The notes under the pieces were generated by a model that saw only the letters and a list, made by a program, of their open reading frames with translations, searched no databases and was not told where the DNA came from. DNA of 64,000 nucleotides from positions 2,290,795 through 2,354,794 of the forward strand of contig JANPYM010000003.1 of assembly GCA_025890175.1 (NCBI GenBank), in the 5' to 3' direction. This stretch comes from Ciborinia camelliae. Its lineage: Eukaryota; Ascomycota; Leotiomycetes; Helotiales; Sclerotiniaceae. Shown piece by piece: positions 1 through 13,169 of the stretch (its first letter is position 1; each line of letters begins with the position of its first letter). Both the position numbers and the translations under genes were made by a program.

Positions 1-2860
1 GCAGGATTCATGGCAGGATTCATGGTCGGCGAATATAGAGAAATATCAACCCTCCATAGTCCACACACTCCATGCCTACACTCCGTACCCTCCGTCCATC
101 ATGTTGATCAAAAGGTATTCCAGGTTCCGGAAAATCGCGGTTCGATTCCGAATTCATTGGCCCACAGTGACCTTCAGCTGGCGCTGAGTACCTTGGTAGG
201 TAGATATGCATAATGATTGCGGAAAGGTAGGTATTTGCCAGCAGTGCATCGCTACCGACAGTTTGGTTCAGTCTAAGCAGGGGGGCAGGGGGGATGTGTG
301 ATGTCTCGAACAATCGACCATTAATAATTCATAAGACAGAGTAAACTTGTAAAACTTGCCGGCCGTTATACCCAGGTAATCACTAAACCCCTTTCAGCAT
401 CCCGTGTAAAGTCGTGCCTTCCTTTCAATTCCCCCTAGGAGATTTTGGAGTCTTCGATCTTCACCCTTGATGGAATTCTTATTCTGCTTACGTTCAATTG
501 CAATTGTTCTCACAACTTTTAATTGACGCGGCTGTACTCAAGTCAACGAACCAACGGCGTTAGATGCGCTTCTTTGTACCCCCTCTTCCCCCCCAAGCAT
601 TCAGCTTTAGCATATTTAAGTCGTCTATCGCCTGCTAGAGCCTTGTAGCTGAAACCTATGATCGCTAGTATGTAGGCTGCTTTTCGTGGCTGGTTTTATC
701 GTCGACCAATGAAAATTCACCTGAAATACGGAATGAAGAGTTCATTGCGGAGTGGAGTAAAATTCGATATTAGAGGACTAATGCAACGTCAATCACAAAA
801 AAATAAATTATAGTTGATTTAATTTGGAGTCCCGAGTCGGCCGTACCGTACCGGGGCGATGAAGAGAAGAGAGAGAGAACAGGGGGTTCAACAAGTAAGA
901 ATGCTCGAGATCAAACTCTCCACATCTGGGGGATTTCGGAAGATGGTCCTAGAATCAAAATTTTAATATATATGGTCAAGCAACATACATACTCACTATT
1001 CCTCCTCATCGCCAGCATTATGCTTGAGATGCTGTACTCATGGCGTGTACTGTATCTCATGTAGTTTTTTCTGATTTTGGAATTAATGATGTTCTTTCGA
1101 TATAAGCACTAGATTATATAAGGAAGCTCGATAGAAAATGTGTTCGCTTCAAGATCGTTCGAAAGAAGATTATTGGTTGATAGGTCCATCAGTCCATAAA
1201 TCCTATTAGACTACCTAGGGTAGTCAATTAGACAATTACCTACCTAGTCAATTATCTACCTAGGTAGGCATGCCACTAATGCACGTACATAAAGTTGTGA
1301 TTTCTTGATGCACAAATCCACAAAAGTCCACAAAAAGCGCGCGGTTCGAAAAGTTACTCGCTTCGCTTGATTACAGTAACGGTTATTGTAACCATCCATC
1401 AACATATGAAGTTGACAAGGCTCTACTTCCTCCTCTCCACGCTGCCGGTCTGGCACCAGACCTCTTTCCACCACCACCATTCTCACATCACTCCTCTGCA
1501 GGCTAAAATACAGTTGTACTCGCAGGCTCTCCTTTGGTCAAACTTCTAATTCGCCGATGTTCCGAGTCTTTCCCAATCCCAACTAGTGGGAGGAACCATT
1601 ACCGTGCTCTTGGGATCAAGCACGTCCTACTTTCGATTCAATCACGTTACAATGAGCTGGCATCCTTTGCCAAACCTAGCAAAGCATGAAACATACCCCG
1701 TCAACTATCAGGCTCCAAAGAGCTTTTCTATGGGAAGGCTGCGCTGACTTGCTTCCTTGGGAAATATAGACTCTTGCGGAAGGGGAAGCCTGTCAGTGAC
1801 CTTGTACTTACCAAAGTATGCCGTTCGGCTGCCCGGTGGCCACAAAATATGTCCTCAATTCATGTGTCACAGGATATTTTCCCTGTACTTGAGACCCAGA
1901 ATTTTTAATCAGCTACCGGGATACGAGCAAGACTTGAAAGCGATTTCAAATTAATACGATTGCAAAGGTGTTTCCATCCGACAATCACCGACTTGATGAT
2001 GTTTTGAATTTCAAATAAAAGACTTCGCGGAACATCTGCCGTCGGTCCGGACCCTTAAGATCGATCCATTTTCTACTGCACAGTGCACAGTGAGTGCACA
2101 GCGCACATACCCTAAAACCCTAGCCATAGGCTTTCGTGCCCGCCCTTATCGGCTTTGACTCTATCCCAGCATGCTCCGCAAGGCGATAATGAAAATCCAA
2201 CATAAGCTATAGACAAAGTTGTGTCACAACAGCCAGCCGCCGTTGCACGCGCTAGGTACCGTATACTTCTTAATTTTTAAGCTTGAAGTACCACTATACC
2301 AGAATGGGACAGCAGAATAAATAATGTTAGGTCGACTAGGACTCCCAGAGCTCAACTCACATTTGCTACCAAGTACCTTGTGTTACTAGATCCATTCCCC
2401 TCATATCCCGGCGGCTACCCCCTCCCCTGCTCACACGCATATCCCACTTTGTTGACTTAAGGCGCTACCTTGCTCCTGCTCACTGCCACTCGGTCCGCGG
2501 CCCAATGAGTGGCCAGGGCTGAGTTGGCTGTGCCTCTCATTCTGTTTAGACTTATAGGTAGGTATTGACTGGTATAAAAAGAAGTCATCGATCTTCTACT
2601 TACTAGCAAGGCTTCCATCTTTTGACTCGACATTATCAGGCAGATTGATTCCATTGTGACTATATTATTACGCAACGCCAGTAACTGAGTGCTTGATATA
2701 TATTCCGGTAAGACCTCCAATCTCCTCCGTTGAATATCATATCTTCTCTCTCCATTTATTAAACTTCTATATCAGCTTCAATTCCATCTCCTGCATTTTT
2801 TTGAAGACTCTCTCCTATTACATCTATATTTTCAAGAAACCCCTTCTACCTCATCTCAAA
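1..2860. other. Intergenic, no convincing gene
   Basis: No reading frame here has a recognisable domain or a plausible spliced structure. The first 26 bases hold a short direct repeat of GCAGGATTCATG. Palindromic CCTAGGTAGG-type motifs cluster at about 1211-1269. A run of GTGCACAG-like repeats lies near 2080-2105. The last 140 bases before the next gene are pyrimidine-rich, as is usual for fungal promoter and leader DNA. Confidence 0.6.
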
Positions 2861-4435
2861 ATGGCCAACATGGGGAAACCTGCTTTTGGTGGGGGCCAGA
2901 GTATACCTCATAGTGCAGGTCACTCGAGCACTAGAGCTCAAGATATTCCTTGGACTCCTTGCAGTGCTGTACGTTCAAATCTTTGTAATACAACTGGCAA
3001 CTAGCAGCATCTAATTCGAACTATAGGTTTCATCATTCAATCTTCCGGCTCATTACGATTCATCTTTGATCACTCCCATTACGATGGCACCATCTCCAAA
3101 TATCCCTTCAAGGCCAGCACCCCCAGTCAGAGATAGAGATGCCAAATTATCACCATCCATGGACTCCCCAGATTATGCACTCTTCGGTGGGGATGCGGAT
3201 GACTTCGGGTCAAGACCCGGTGCTCCCCCCATGAAGCAAAAAGAGCCAAGTTCTGGTAATTCAAAGATCCCGATCAGCGAGCCCAGTTATCCCCCTTCTC
3301 CGACCCTTTTCTGTGCTGCCCCATATTATGGCTCATTTGGAGTGTCCGCAACCCCAAAATCCGGACGATCAGCTGAGTTAACATCTCCAAACATGAACAC
3401 CAGCCCTCAAAATACAGCTTCAAATTCCATGAGCACTGATCTCCAGAGATCACGTCATGCCACGCCAGCTCAAAGTCCAAGAAGTTACAGAGTAAACAAC
3501 CCGGCACCAATACTGATCGCTCCCAATCCCAACACATTGCGACCAGCAACCAGACATGAAGAGATGCCATATAGAGATGGTCTACCATATGGACGTCATG
3601 ATTCTATTCATTCTATGCATTCCATTTCTACGCAAATAGGTCCCTATAATTCGGCACCACAGCAATATTCAGAGCAACCGATTGCTCCTCTTCCTTCGAG
3701 AAGGAAGAGAAAGACTCCTCCCATGCAATTGGATGCAGGACTTGTGTATTCCGGGGAGGTTAACCACGAGGAACAAATCCTCATGGAGCTCTCAGTGGAG
3801 GGCGGCCCTTGGAAAGATATTGCTAAGCAGTTCAATGCTGCAACAGGCAAGAGTATGAAAGTGCCGGCTCTGCAAATGCGCAAGAAGCGACTCTGCGAAC
3901 GTCTACGTGTTTGGACCGACTGCGAGGTACATCCCTAGCTCATTATGTATTTTAGTCATATCGGTCACTTAGCCAGACGATAAAGAAGCTAACGAGAGCT
4001 TAGGAGCGAGCTTTGACACTCGCTTGGGAAGATTACGATAAAGCAAAATGGGAAAAAATCGCAGAAGGCATGGTGAGACATGGAATCCCGGAAAATGAGA
4101 AGTGGAGCAAGGAAGCCGTGCAAAGAAAATTCAACGAGATGTACCCTCCCGACGATCGATCATACGTACCAGACTATGCACTATCCCGACATCCAGAAGA
4201 TATTCATTTTGAGTTGAAGATGGAGCCACGAACTCCGTGGCCAAATCATGATGAAAGGGACAGTGGAATTCATAGTCTCACGGAGGACGAAGAGCAAACA
4301 CTCGTGGGCGATTTGAGGAGTAGAACTGGAAGTAATGCTAGTTCGCTTCATTTCCAACACGAGCAACATCATCAGATGATTTATGCACCCCAGCAGCATC
4401 AGCAAAATCATCCCGAGGTTTGGGAAGGAAATTAA
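2861..4435 (+). CDS. Myb/SANT-like domain nuclear protein (479 aa)
   Basis: Three exons join in frame: 2861-2968, 3027-3926 and 4004-4435 (introns of 58 and 77 nt), giving 479 residues. Residues 1 to about 280 are Ser/Pro-rich, low in complexity and probably disordered, with a short basic patch (RRKRK) near residue 216-220 of exon 2 that could be a nuclear signal. Two adjacent tri-helical segments follow. The first, about residues 283-335, contains GGPWKDIAKQF. The second, about 337-385, begins ERALTLAWEDY and contains AKWEKIAEGM. Spaced Trp residues and the 'W..IA' pattern are typical of Myb/SANT-like folds. The tail is rich in Gln and His. By inference it is a DNA- or chromatin-binding protein; the target is unknown. 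The ATG follows a CT-rich leader and no in-frame ATG lies just upstream. The intron between the two modules is well supported because the frame and Myb pattern continue across it. Confidence 0.75.
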
Positions 4436-7400
4436 GCGGGGACTTCAGTAGAGGGATTAATGGCGGCAGGTCTTAGCAGTTTTTCGCATTTTTCTATAGT
4501 ATCTTGGAATTCTTGTTTCTGCTAAGGTTGGATATATTGGGCAATCGTTCTATGGAACCATTTGGTTACATATGATATTGTGTAGAAGGAGAGTGGAATT
4601 TGGTTTACAGTCAGGCAATTAATAGAGACATGTCTCGAGGCGGCAAAATATCTGTCATCATCGTCCAGAGATTCTTTTCTTAGAGCAATCTATATATTTA
4701 TTGTACAAAATAATAGCATAGTCTCGATTTTCGAAGTATCAGCGCAATCCTTAAATACATACTCAATTACATATATATATATATATATCTAGGTATCTAT
4801 CAATCTTGAGCATCTAACAAACAAAGGAATCCTGAGCAGCTTCAAACATTCACGATCATGAGTGACAAGGAGAATTCCAAGGCTGATAGCTTCTTTCCGT
4901 GATTTCACTTGAAACACACAAGGTATATCGATCCCAACATCGCCATCAAAAATACGGATGGTTCAGGGTTCTGCATACTCTGGTAAGTCGCAGATCAAGT
5001 GATCTCTATATCATGCGGGTGGTGGACAAGGGTATGCGTGCCGTGATTGTAACACAAATAAGACTCGACCTTCCTTGTAAGGCTGTCAACCAACTGTTTC
5101 CATAACCAATGCGAGTCATACCCGAATTATACCGGCCGTAAATTACCTCGCCGTAGAGATGCGCTCTGACGATCTGACTGACTATCTGCCTTTCTAGTCT
5201 CTACCTCCGTACACTACCATAAGAAACCCATACCAATTAGTTTTACAAAAAATGTGAGCAGCATTTGAGAATGCTGGAACAACGTAGAAACGATCTCCTT
5301 GGAAGAAGAAGGTTGGGACTCGGGGGAGATTTCAGAGACAGAAATATTTCGGCTGCGGTGTGATGGAACGGGATGGGAATGGGAATGGTATGCTATGCAC
5401 ATGGTATGCTAGGATTCAAAGTCGTATTGGCAATACGGTTCTGACCATTCTAATCTATGATTTTTTTAAATTACAGTCTGTGGGGCCAGGTGCTGAGTGA
5501 TTAGATATATATGGTGTAACGAGTACATTGGAAATATTCTAATATTGACTTCCGCGGATACTTACAAGTTACTATACATATCTAGGTACTATTCCAGAAA
5601 GAAACTTGCGAATTTCTTACTCTTGGTGGCGCAGCAGAATGAACTTGCAGTTTGGGACGGGATCACGATATTGGAATATCTAGGATATTTGAAAATTGAC
5701 ATCCATCTGCAGCCCTGTATGTTTATCTAACTGAGTAGTTTGTTGCTTTGTAAAGACTATTCTCCTCGGTATCTGTATTACTTTTTAGTCCTGCACTGTG
5801 TGTGCATTTTGGCATTTCAATCTCATTCAACTTCGGTCTTTTTCTTTCTCAAATCCATCATAAGACCTCATCCATTGAGAAATTCGGTGCATCTATCCCG
5901 GAAACAAAATAAATGCCTATTTGCCAATTAAATTATCATTCAGGGTTGATAAATCCATACATTTCGCATGACTGTCTTGCTTTTACCCTATCCAGCTTTT
6001 CATTTGCACCCTGTCGCCATGATTTCCCAAATCGTATCCAATGAAAGGTGAAATACACATCTTGGATTTGTAATGTATGCTGCAGTGCGGCGATTTCCTT
6101 TTCTATGATCCCTCCTCGAGAGTGTCTAGTCGCCAATTTCATCCTTCTAAGTAATTGCGTTTCATATCTTTCACATGTCAGATAACTCCTCCTAGAGATA
6201 CCCATCACATTAATCCCATATCATTATCACCAACTTGAAGGAGTCGTTAAGTTAAAAATTCAACAACCATCATGAAGAAACCGTTGTAGCCAAGAAATCC
6301 AACCACCAAACTTCTCCTCATTCCATCCTTATCACTCCTAATCCTCACTGCCGCTCCCAACAGCAGTCAGCATTAAGCGGGGGCAAAGCGGTTGAAGTGG
6401 ATCACGGATAGTGCTTATATTTCTCTCGCCTGAACTCCGCAGCGTGGAAACCAACAGTTGGTTCAACAGGGGTGTCACCAAAACAAGGCGAAGGGAGAAC
6501 AAGGCGAGAGGGCAAAAGTTCATGGATTCATGATTGCTGATGATGAGTGGCGCGCCTGGCATGGCTTGTAGACATACTAAAAATTGCAAAAATGGGTTCT
6601 CAATCTATGATAAATGGAGCACCGGGAAAGATGCGATATAGAAAGCGCGGTGAAGGAGGTGGATGTGAGTGAAGAAATCTTCTCGGCAGTAGTATTAAGT
6701 GCGAAGTGGCGTCGAATGGGAGAGAAAGCGGTGATTATTTGAGACAGTCATGTATGAGGGTTGTGATAAAATGGGCAAGTGCCGTCCGTAAGTGTCAATT
6801 CCACATGGTTTAGCATTATCACGGCCAATAAAGATATAGGAGTTTAACCTTGTCACTCATCAGAATCTTCCACTAAATTAATATCTATTCATTCAAGCAT
6901 TTACCCAATGCTTAATTGCAATTGGAGATCCTCTCATATGCACGAGCTAATCAAAATCCCACAATGGGCGTCTAGTATCCCTTCAAGGAGCTCCCCCCCT
7001 TTTAGCACCGACCACATGTTTACCTAGGTATTCTACCCTGTCCCCTGAAATTCCACAGACAGTAAATCACGACCTACCTTAAGCTTAATGGAGCTTAAAA
7101 TGAGGAGATGAATATTTAACCGCCCTCCTTACAAGTATGAAGCAAGCTTGGATTCATTTCGGGTACTCGGGCACTACACTCGATAGTGATCCTAAACCTT
7201 GAAGTGATAATCACCCTCTAATCTTAACAAAAGCAAGCCGTCTAGCTTGTGAAACTATGAAAATCCTCAAAAATGTGGATATAATGTTGTGCGACCGTCT
7301 TTTCGTGAAGTGAAGTGGTTCTATATACCATTCCTTGGTGATGATTCGGCAGTCACCACGCCATGACCGCTAGAATCTGCATCATTATAGCTGTATGGCA

Positions 7401-10400
7401 CATGCACACCTACCAATCTCCCTCTCTCTTAATTTCAACGGCAAAAACGGTAATGCAGTGTAAACATACTGTGCGCATGAATGAGAGGAATACCTGTTCC
7501 CAGACCTCCCCCCTACTTTTCTGGTGATAACCCCCCTTTTGCGTGCAGATGTCATTGGTATTACGTTCTAGATTGTCAATAAATACTATCACAAACCTCT
7601 TTATCAAATAGTAATATTCCAATTCGAGATGTGTGTTGAAGACAGCGGCTAACCAGTGCCGACTTCCGACCAACTTCACCGAATACTCCTGGCGCCAAGT
7701 ATAAAAATCGGTGTTCACATGTGATTCAAGGATGGTGAGACACAAGAAAAGTTTTCAATGTTTATTGGACCTCTGTAAAGTGATTGTTTAATGCTGATAG
7801 AAGCCTGAGTAACGATTTGCCCAATATGCATTGAGTGACTTGGGTCGCAGCTTCCATTTCTTTACCCACTTCCTCCTGTGGTCGCACATAACCAGGATCA
7901 ATGAGAATCAGGCCCCAACCGACAGCACTGTAAAGAGTATTATCGATCTAATGAAAGTAGTGAAACTCGACAAATCAGACTCCTCTGGTAAATGGTGGGT
8001 GCCGCTGTCCCGACACAGACTTCCGACACAACAAGCATATGCTGCACCACCATTCTCTCGCTCGGCAGTTTTGATGTGGTTGTGATATAAGCTCTGTATT
8101 CACTTGTATAGCCAATTGAAAAGACCAATTCAAGTACGGCACTTGACTTCGCATTCGCTACACAAATGATGAAATTTGTGATGAATCCCATATGTCAAAT
8201 TACTTGATGAGATGTAAGCCCCGAGGTTCCTGTTCAAAGTACAACCTTGGCTTTGTTAAGTATCAGTCACGGTATTTAACTCCTACCAACCGTATTATTA
8301 TCTAGCACTGGCTGACGCCTCAACCTCAAGTTACAACCTCAATCCATACCACCATTACTCATACCACCCAACAAACTCCTCATCTCAATCCATTCCATTT
8401 TACCTATTATCAGCCCCCCAAGACTCCTCATGATTAGTACTTCACTTCCCAGAACTATGGGCATCTCGCCGGTCTACACAGAATTGCCGAGGGAATGGGG
8501 ATCTCGTGTTACATCAGGTTGATGAGTATCATCCGAGTCTGTCTCCCCTTGTGATAGTCTGCTGTGGGACATCAGGTCTATTTCTCTAGATTGGAGGCTG
8601 GATCTGTGTTTGTGACTTGTAGTCGCCGGCATGGAATACCCTTACCATGCACATACTCCGGCGTGATGATTGTTTGTTCCGATTTGATTTGATATACAAA
8701 TCTTGAATTGCGCATCTCGAGGACTTCCAAGTGCAAGAACTTCGCATTCGCTTCGCAATGCGTTATACGTCTCAATCATCATTTTCTGTTTTGAATTATG
8801 GGACTCATTCCTCATCTAACTAGAGCAACTTTCCTAGGAAATCAAAACCTCATACCTCCTTTCTCGTAAACTGCCCAAATCAACTTACCAAGTGTTCTCT
8901 CAGATGCCTGGCTGCATTTCGATATCATTGCTACAATTCTGGTTCTTTTCCGAAATCCAAAATTGCCCAGAATTCTGATGCATCGCATTTCTTTCCCACA
9001 ATTGCATTCTAAAATGATGGAATTTGCGGGATTTTGATTCATTTCAGAGTTTGATGAAGAAATAAAGTAAAAATTTGGTAGTTTGAGAATGAATATACTT
9101 CAGGATATGCTGCTTGAAAGGCAGAGTGACGTTCTTCTGCCAAGCGGAAGACGCGGTGAGCATTTTTAGCCGCGTGGTAATGTTTGGTTTGAGAAGAGAA
9201 AGAGAAAGATGTTTGATAAACTTGCAAGTGCGCGTGAATTATACCTTTGAATTTGACTTGATAAAAAATATTTTATTTTATCTCATTCAATTTTGGCGAT
9301 GAAGCTCTTGACGACGTGAGCAACTAATACGGTGTTTGTATGGGTTGCGGATGGGAGATAGGAGACTTATTCCATATTCATCACTCCCGCCTTTCATCAA
9401 ATAAATATCCCAAAATCCTTGCTCCATACATAAACAAAATTCATCAACAAATTCGCATGGACGGATTGGTAGAATGGGGGTCGTTGACACTTGTCAGCGA
9501 TCAGCGTGGGCATCAAGTAACGGTTAAGTATCAAGTTTACTTATATTTAATCATTAGCGTACCTGCGACTAGCCTGGAGAAGTGAAAAAAAGCCGGCTGT
9601 ATGTTTTTCTGGGTTTTCTTTGGTTTCGGAGCGTGTAAGCATTTTTTTGAAGGTGGTCGAGGACTGTTTTGGAGTTGGGAGGTTAAGAGGAAGGCGAAGC
9701 GAGAGTGAGGGAATACATCGTGGCGGGTGGGATAATAGTGCTGGAACTTTGTTTCGTGTTTGTTAAAGAGAGCGGATAGTAATATCTATAATCCATATCG
9801 AATATTCAACGATTACCTTCTATTTCACTCTCTCTATCACCAGTACCCAGTGGCCAATTCCATTCCATGACTTGCTATGAACATACTTATCCGCAATTCA
9901 ATTTTGAACATTAACATATTCTCATCTCATAATTCAAGACTCCATCCCTTCCTTCACTTGCTCCATAACCTCAATTTTCTCCACCGAAACAACTCTCATT
10001 TCATTTGATCGGATCTTAGTTTACCTATCTCGCCTCATCTCCATCAATTTTGTACCACCCCAAAGATACCTCGGTACATACCCCATGTATTCCCCTTTTC
10101 AAGCGAATGAAGTCACACAACATCCTCAGCATCAGCGTCAGCGTAATCCTCATCATGATCCACATCCATACGAACAAGCAGAAGCCGGCATATTATCCCC
10201 ACGATTTCCATCATCTTCCAATTCCCATAATCAATTTTCCGTGCAATTTGATTACCACATGGCAATATGCGTGATCTTGTCTGCACATACAATACCATGC
10301 GATGCAACGTGATGCAACAAGATATTGAAATAGACGACGCTGGCACACCATGAGCTACTAGGTATATTCAAACAAAAATAAAAGGGGAGGCGGAAAGAAC

Positions 10401-10975
10401 AAGAAATGACAAAATAAGTGAGAAGTGAAAATTCCCGCTCGAGACGGGAGCAAGACGAAATATATAGTACTCCCTACTACTTTACACCAATCTAGCACCA
10501 ATCCAATCCAATGCATCAACAAAATTTCCACCCTATCCTTTATTTTCAAATTCTCCGAATTTTCTTTTGATTTTCTCTTCTACTTCTATTCTCTTATTGC
10601 CTATCTGATGCCGTCGTAAGCTGCGATATATCCATACATCTCTGGAAATAGTGCGGTCTCCATTTACACTTTCACGCATGAGCATGTTAATTTGAAGAAA
10701 GGCTAAAGAACTCGAACTACCGAGTTCATAATGGAGGGGGCTTCATGCGAAATGCAACGGCGTGATGGGATATGTTTGAAATGAAAGTCTTTATTATTAT
10801 ATTGTATACATACCTTTACAATGATAAGAAAACGCATCTATTGTATTTTATACATGCTCCAATTTCCCCGTGAGTGCCTCGCCCTGTTTCCATATTCATT
10901 ATCGGATATCTATCCTTCTTGCAAAGGCATAAAGAAAATAACTGAAGAGTTCTTCAAAATTTTCCGTCTACCCCT
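4436..10975. other. Long gene-poor tract (about 6.5 kb)
   Basis: I see no reading frame with a recognisable domain or exon structure over this stretch, which is long for a compact fungal genome. It includes a (TA)n run at 4770-4789, a CCTAGG motif at 7021-7030 and a CT-rich stretch at about 9780-10080 that looks like a promoter or leader. Directly after it an ATG at 10085 opens a 75-codon frame (to 10312) rich in His, Gln and Pro, with no recognisable domain. This could be a small protein or a first exon but I cannot support it. The rest may hold non-coding RNA or decayed sequence; nothing in it identifies itself. Confidence 0.5.
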
Positions 10976-12436
10976 CTATTCACTCTCACTCTCAGTCCCA
11001 CTAATTTCGGGTTCACTCTCCCCTCCACCTCCTTCATGAACCATTCCCCTCAAGCCCTCCGTCTCACCCTCAAGCAACGGCGCCCTCTCTCCCTCCTTTC
11101 TCAAAAAGTGTCCCCCCAAACTAATCCCCATGACACTCAATCCATGCACCATCGTACTTCCCAGTACCACAAAACAAATCACTGGCCATATAATCCAAAT
11201 GGCCTTCGTATCCTCGCTAACTGGACCCGGTTCGTTGGGGAATATTGGTGAAGGGAGAGGAAGTGAAGTACCGGTTTCGAGTTGGGCTCGTGCTTCAATG
11301 GCAAGGAATAAGGCACCCACGCCCATTGGTCCAAAGTGCCCGGCAAAAAGAGCTTCGCGATAAGTGCGGATATCTTGGATGATGGGTTTGGCGAGGAGAA
11401 GGATTGGAATTCTGCGGAATGAGAGGACGAGGACCAAGAAGAGGATAAGATTCCAGTATTTGAGGGTTGGTGCGATGGATGTTGGCTGGAACTGGTCCCA
11501 AGGAATTATGGATCCGAAGTATACGAACATAGTAGAGTTCAGGATATGATCTACAATGACTGGAAAAGCAACGGTTTTAGTTTTCTTAGAAAACCATCCA
11601 TCGTGGGCGAAACTCACACCGGCACCAAACGCGACGAGAAAATCATCCGAGCCGAGAATTGATCCAATGCCTATAGAAAGAATGGCAAGTAGGAGGTAGA
11701 ACACAACAAAAGATGGTCTAGATATATATTCGAGAGTATCAGAATATCGTAGTAGTCGATTGGCAATATTCCCGAGTATGAGACCTGTTATAATACCAAG
11801 GGAGCATTGCCAGAGCAGAGTAATGGTTATCCATTCCTTGATCGCTTCGCCAGGACCTCCATGGGTGGTGAAAATCACCAAACCGAGATAGAGGAATGGA
11901 AAAGAGACTCCATCATTGCATGCCGACTCAGCTGACAGAAGATGTCGAATACGTTGAGGAACTCGTTCACTGAACCGAGACTTCGAGAGGACTGATGCAG
12001 CAAGGATGGGATCAGTTGGCGAAAGACAAGCTCCTATAATCAGAGCTGTAGGGACAGTAGTCTGAAAAATGAAGTATGCGAACAATGCAGTGATGGCCCA
12101 GGAAAATGTCATAACTGGACCTAGTAAATAAAGGACGGATTTCCAATGTCTTTTGAAATAATGCTTGGGAAGTTCTATTCCAACAGCAAAACACTGAATG
12201 CCAACGATCACACGAGTGATTTCTTGCATGATTTTATCATCAAAGCCCCATTCTCTCGGAGTGAGGATTCTGAGCACATAAGGACCGAGAATTATGCCAA
12301 AGAGAACGGCGAGAGGAGGCTCTGAGAGATGAAGGTGATTGCGGATGAAATTGGAGAAGAGGGCATATATTATTAGGAAAAGTGGAAGGACAAGATATGT
12401 TATGTGCGGGGGAGTTGGTTCCAATTGATCCCACAT
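10976..12436 (-). CDS. Na+/H+ antiporter, Nha1/Sod2 type (486 aa)
   Basis: A single uninterrupted frame of 486 codons encodes a polytopic membrane protein with about a dozen hydrophobic segments. It matches the fungal plasma-membrane alkali cation/proton antiporters (CPA1 branch; yeast Nha1, fission yeast Sod2). These export Na+, K+ or Li+ in exchange for protons and help set pH and salt tolerance. Visible family signatures are GACLSPTDPILAASVL (about residues 135-150), LLSAESACNDG (about 166-176) and the paired acidic residues in LGSDDFLVAFGAG followed by HDGWF, which in this family carry the transport site. The protein ends about 60 residues after the last membrane segment with an acidic Gly/Glu-rich tail, so it lacks the long cytoplasmic tail of Nha1 and resembles the short Sod2 form. 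The ATG is followed at once by the first membrane-proximal sequence. Possible PacC and CRE/E-box sites lie 200-270 bases upstream. Confidence 0.9.
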   Translation of the reverse strand: MWDQLEPTPPHITYLVLPLFLIIYALFSNFIRNHLHLSEPPLAVLFGIILGPYVLRILTPREWGFDDKIMQEITRVIVGIQCFAVGIELPKHYFKRHWKSVLYLLGPVMTFSWAITALFAYFIFQTTVPTALIIGACLSPTDPILAASVLSKSRFSERVPQRIRHLLSAESACNDGVSFPFLYLGLVIFTTHGGPGEAIKEWITITLLWQCSLGIITGLILGNIANRLLRYSDTLEYISRPSFVVFYLLLAILSIGIGSILGSDDFLVAFGAGVSFAHDGWFSKKTKTVAFPVIVDHILNSTMFVYFGSIIPWDQFQPTSIAPTLKYWNLILFLVLVLSFRRIPILLLAKPIIQDIRTYREALFAGHFGPMGVGALFLAIEARAQLETGTSLPLPSPIFPNEPGPVSEDTKAIWIIWPVICFVVLGSTMVHGLSVMGISLGGHFLRKEGERAPLLEGETEGLRGMVHEGGGGESEPEISGTESESE

Positions 12437-12586
12437 CTTGAGGTTGGAATGTAACTTCGAGTGTACGGGTATGAACTTGTTGATGGTTTGAGCTAGGTAC
12501 CTATGTGAGCTAATACAGTAAAGTACACCAATTCTCGAATCTTCAAAAACATCAATAGGTTATCTGAACGTTGAAGATATAACGAA

Positions 12587-12620
12587 TATCAGATATCAGA
12601 TATCAAATATCAAATATCAA
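12587..12620. repeat. ATATCAR short tandem repeat
   Basis: Seven-base units (ATATCAG or ATATCAA) occur about five times in a row, about 150 bp upstream of the antiporter ATG. This is a simple microsatellite. Confidence 0.7.
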
Positions 12621-12635
12621 CAGTCAAAACAAACT

Positions 12636-12707
12636 TGCCAGATCTTGGCAGTGTAGTAGCTGCAAAGGCTAGGACGAAGGGATGCCAAGATGACGTATGG
12701 TCACGTG
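12636..12707. promoter_or_regulatory. Candidate PacC, CRE and E-box sites upstream of antiporter
   Basis: Seen: the palindrome TGCCAGATCTTGGCA (12636-12650), which contains CTTGGC, the reverse of GCCAAG; a second GCCAAG at 12684-12689; TGACGT at 12691-12696; and CACGTG at 12702-12707. Known: GCCARG is the core of the fungal ambient-pH regulator PacC, which controls sodium exporters in several fungi, and TGACGT is the CREB/ATF core. Inferred: pH or osmotic control of the antiporter. Six-base cores occur by chance about once per kilobase, so only the clustering and the neighbouring gene give weight. Confidence 0.35.
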
Positions 12708-13169
12708 CGCACCAAACGAACCATCACTTCAGAACGGGAAGGAGGCAGGCTTGAGGGCTTGAGACTTGAGAGCCGTTAAACACTTTGTTCCAGCACAATA
12801 TTTGTTCTTAAGAAGGTGAGGCCCTTCAAATTGACAGTAAGATGGGTTCATGTTGGCGGAATGGACTTGGAATAGGAAAGGAAACCAGGGCATTTTTATA
12901 GGATTGTATTATTAGATCCCACCATTTCCTGAAAATTCATTGGATTTTGGACTTCATAGTTGAGTGGCGAATGTTCTATCAACGATTACAGGTCGTTTTG
13001 TTGATATCGAGCCCGTTTGTCGGGCCATATTGATGGATTTCGTGCATCAGACATTTTATCATGATCTTTCTATCAAAATTGAGGAGGCGGGAGGGGAGCG
13101 CTGAGACGATAATGATTACTATCTATCTAGGTAGGTAGGTACAGGAGACGTACTATTCAGAATATTCAA

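Noticed and set aside
137..150. GGTTCGATTCC, resembling a tRNA B box
   Set aside because: No A box, acceptor stem or cloverleaf could be formed around it.
7410..8775. Three minus-strand frames of 65-111 codons, two sharing an ANAK motif
   Set aside because: The shared stretch (GCGAATGCGAAGT) is only 13 bases; no further similarity or gene structure was seen.
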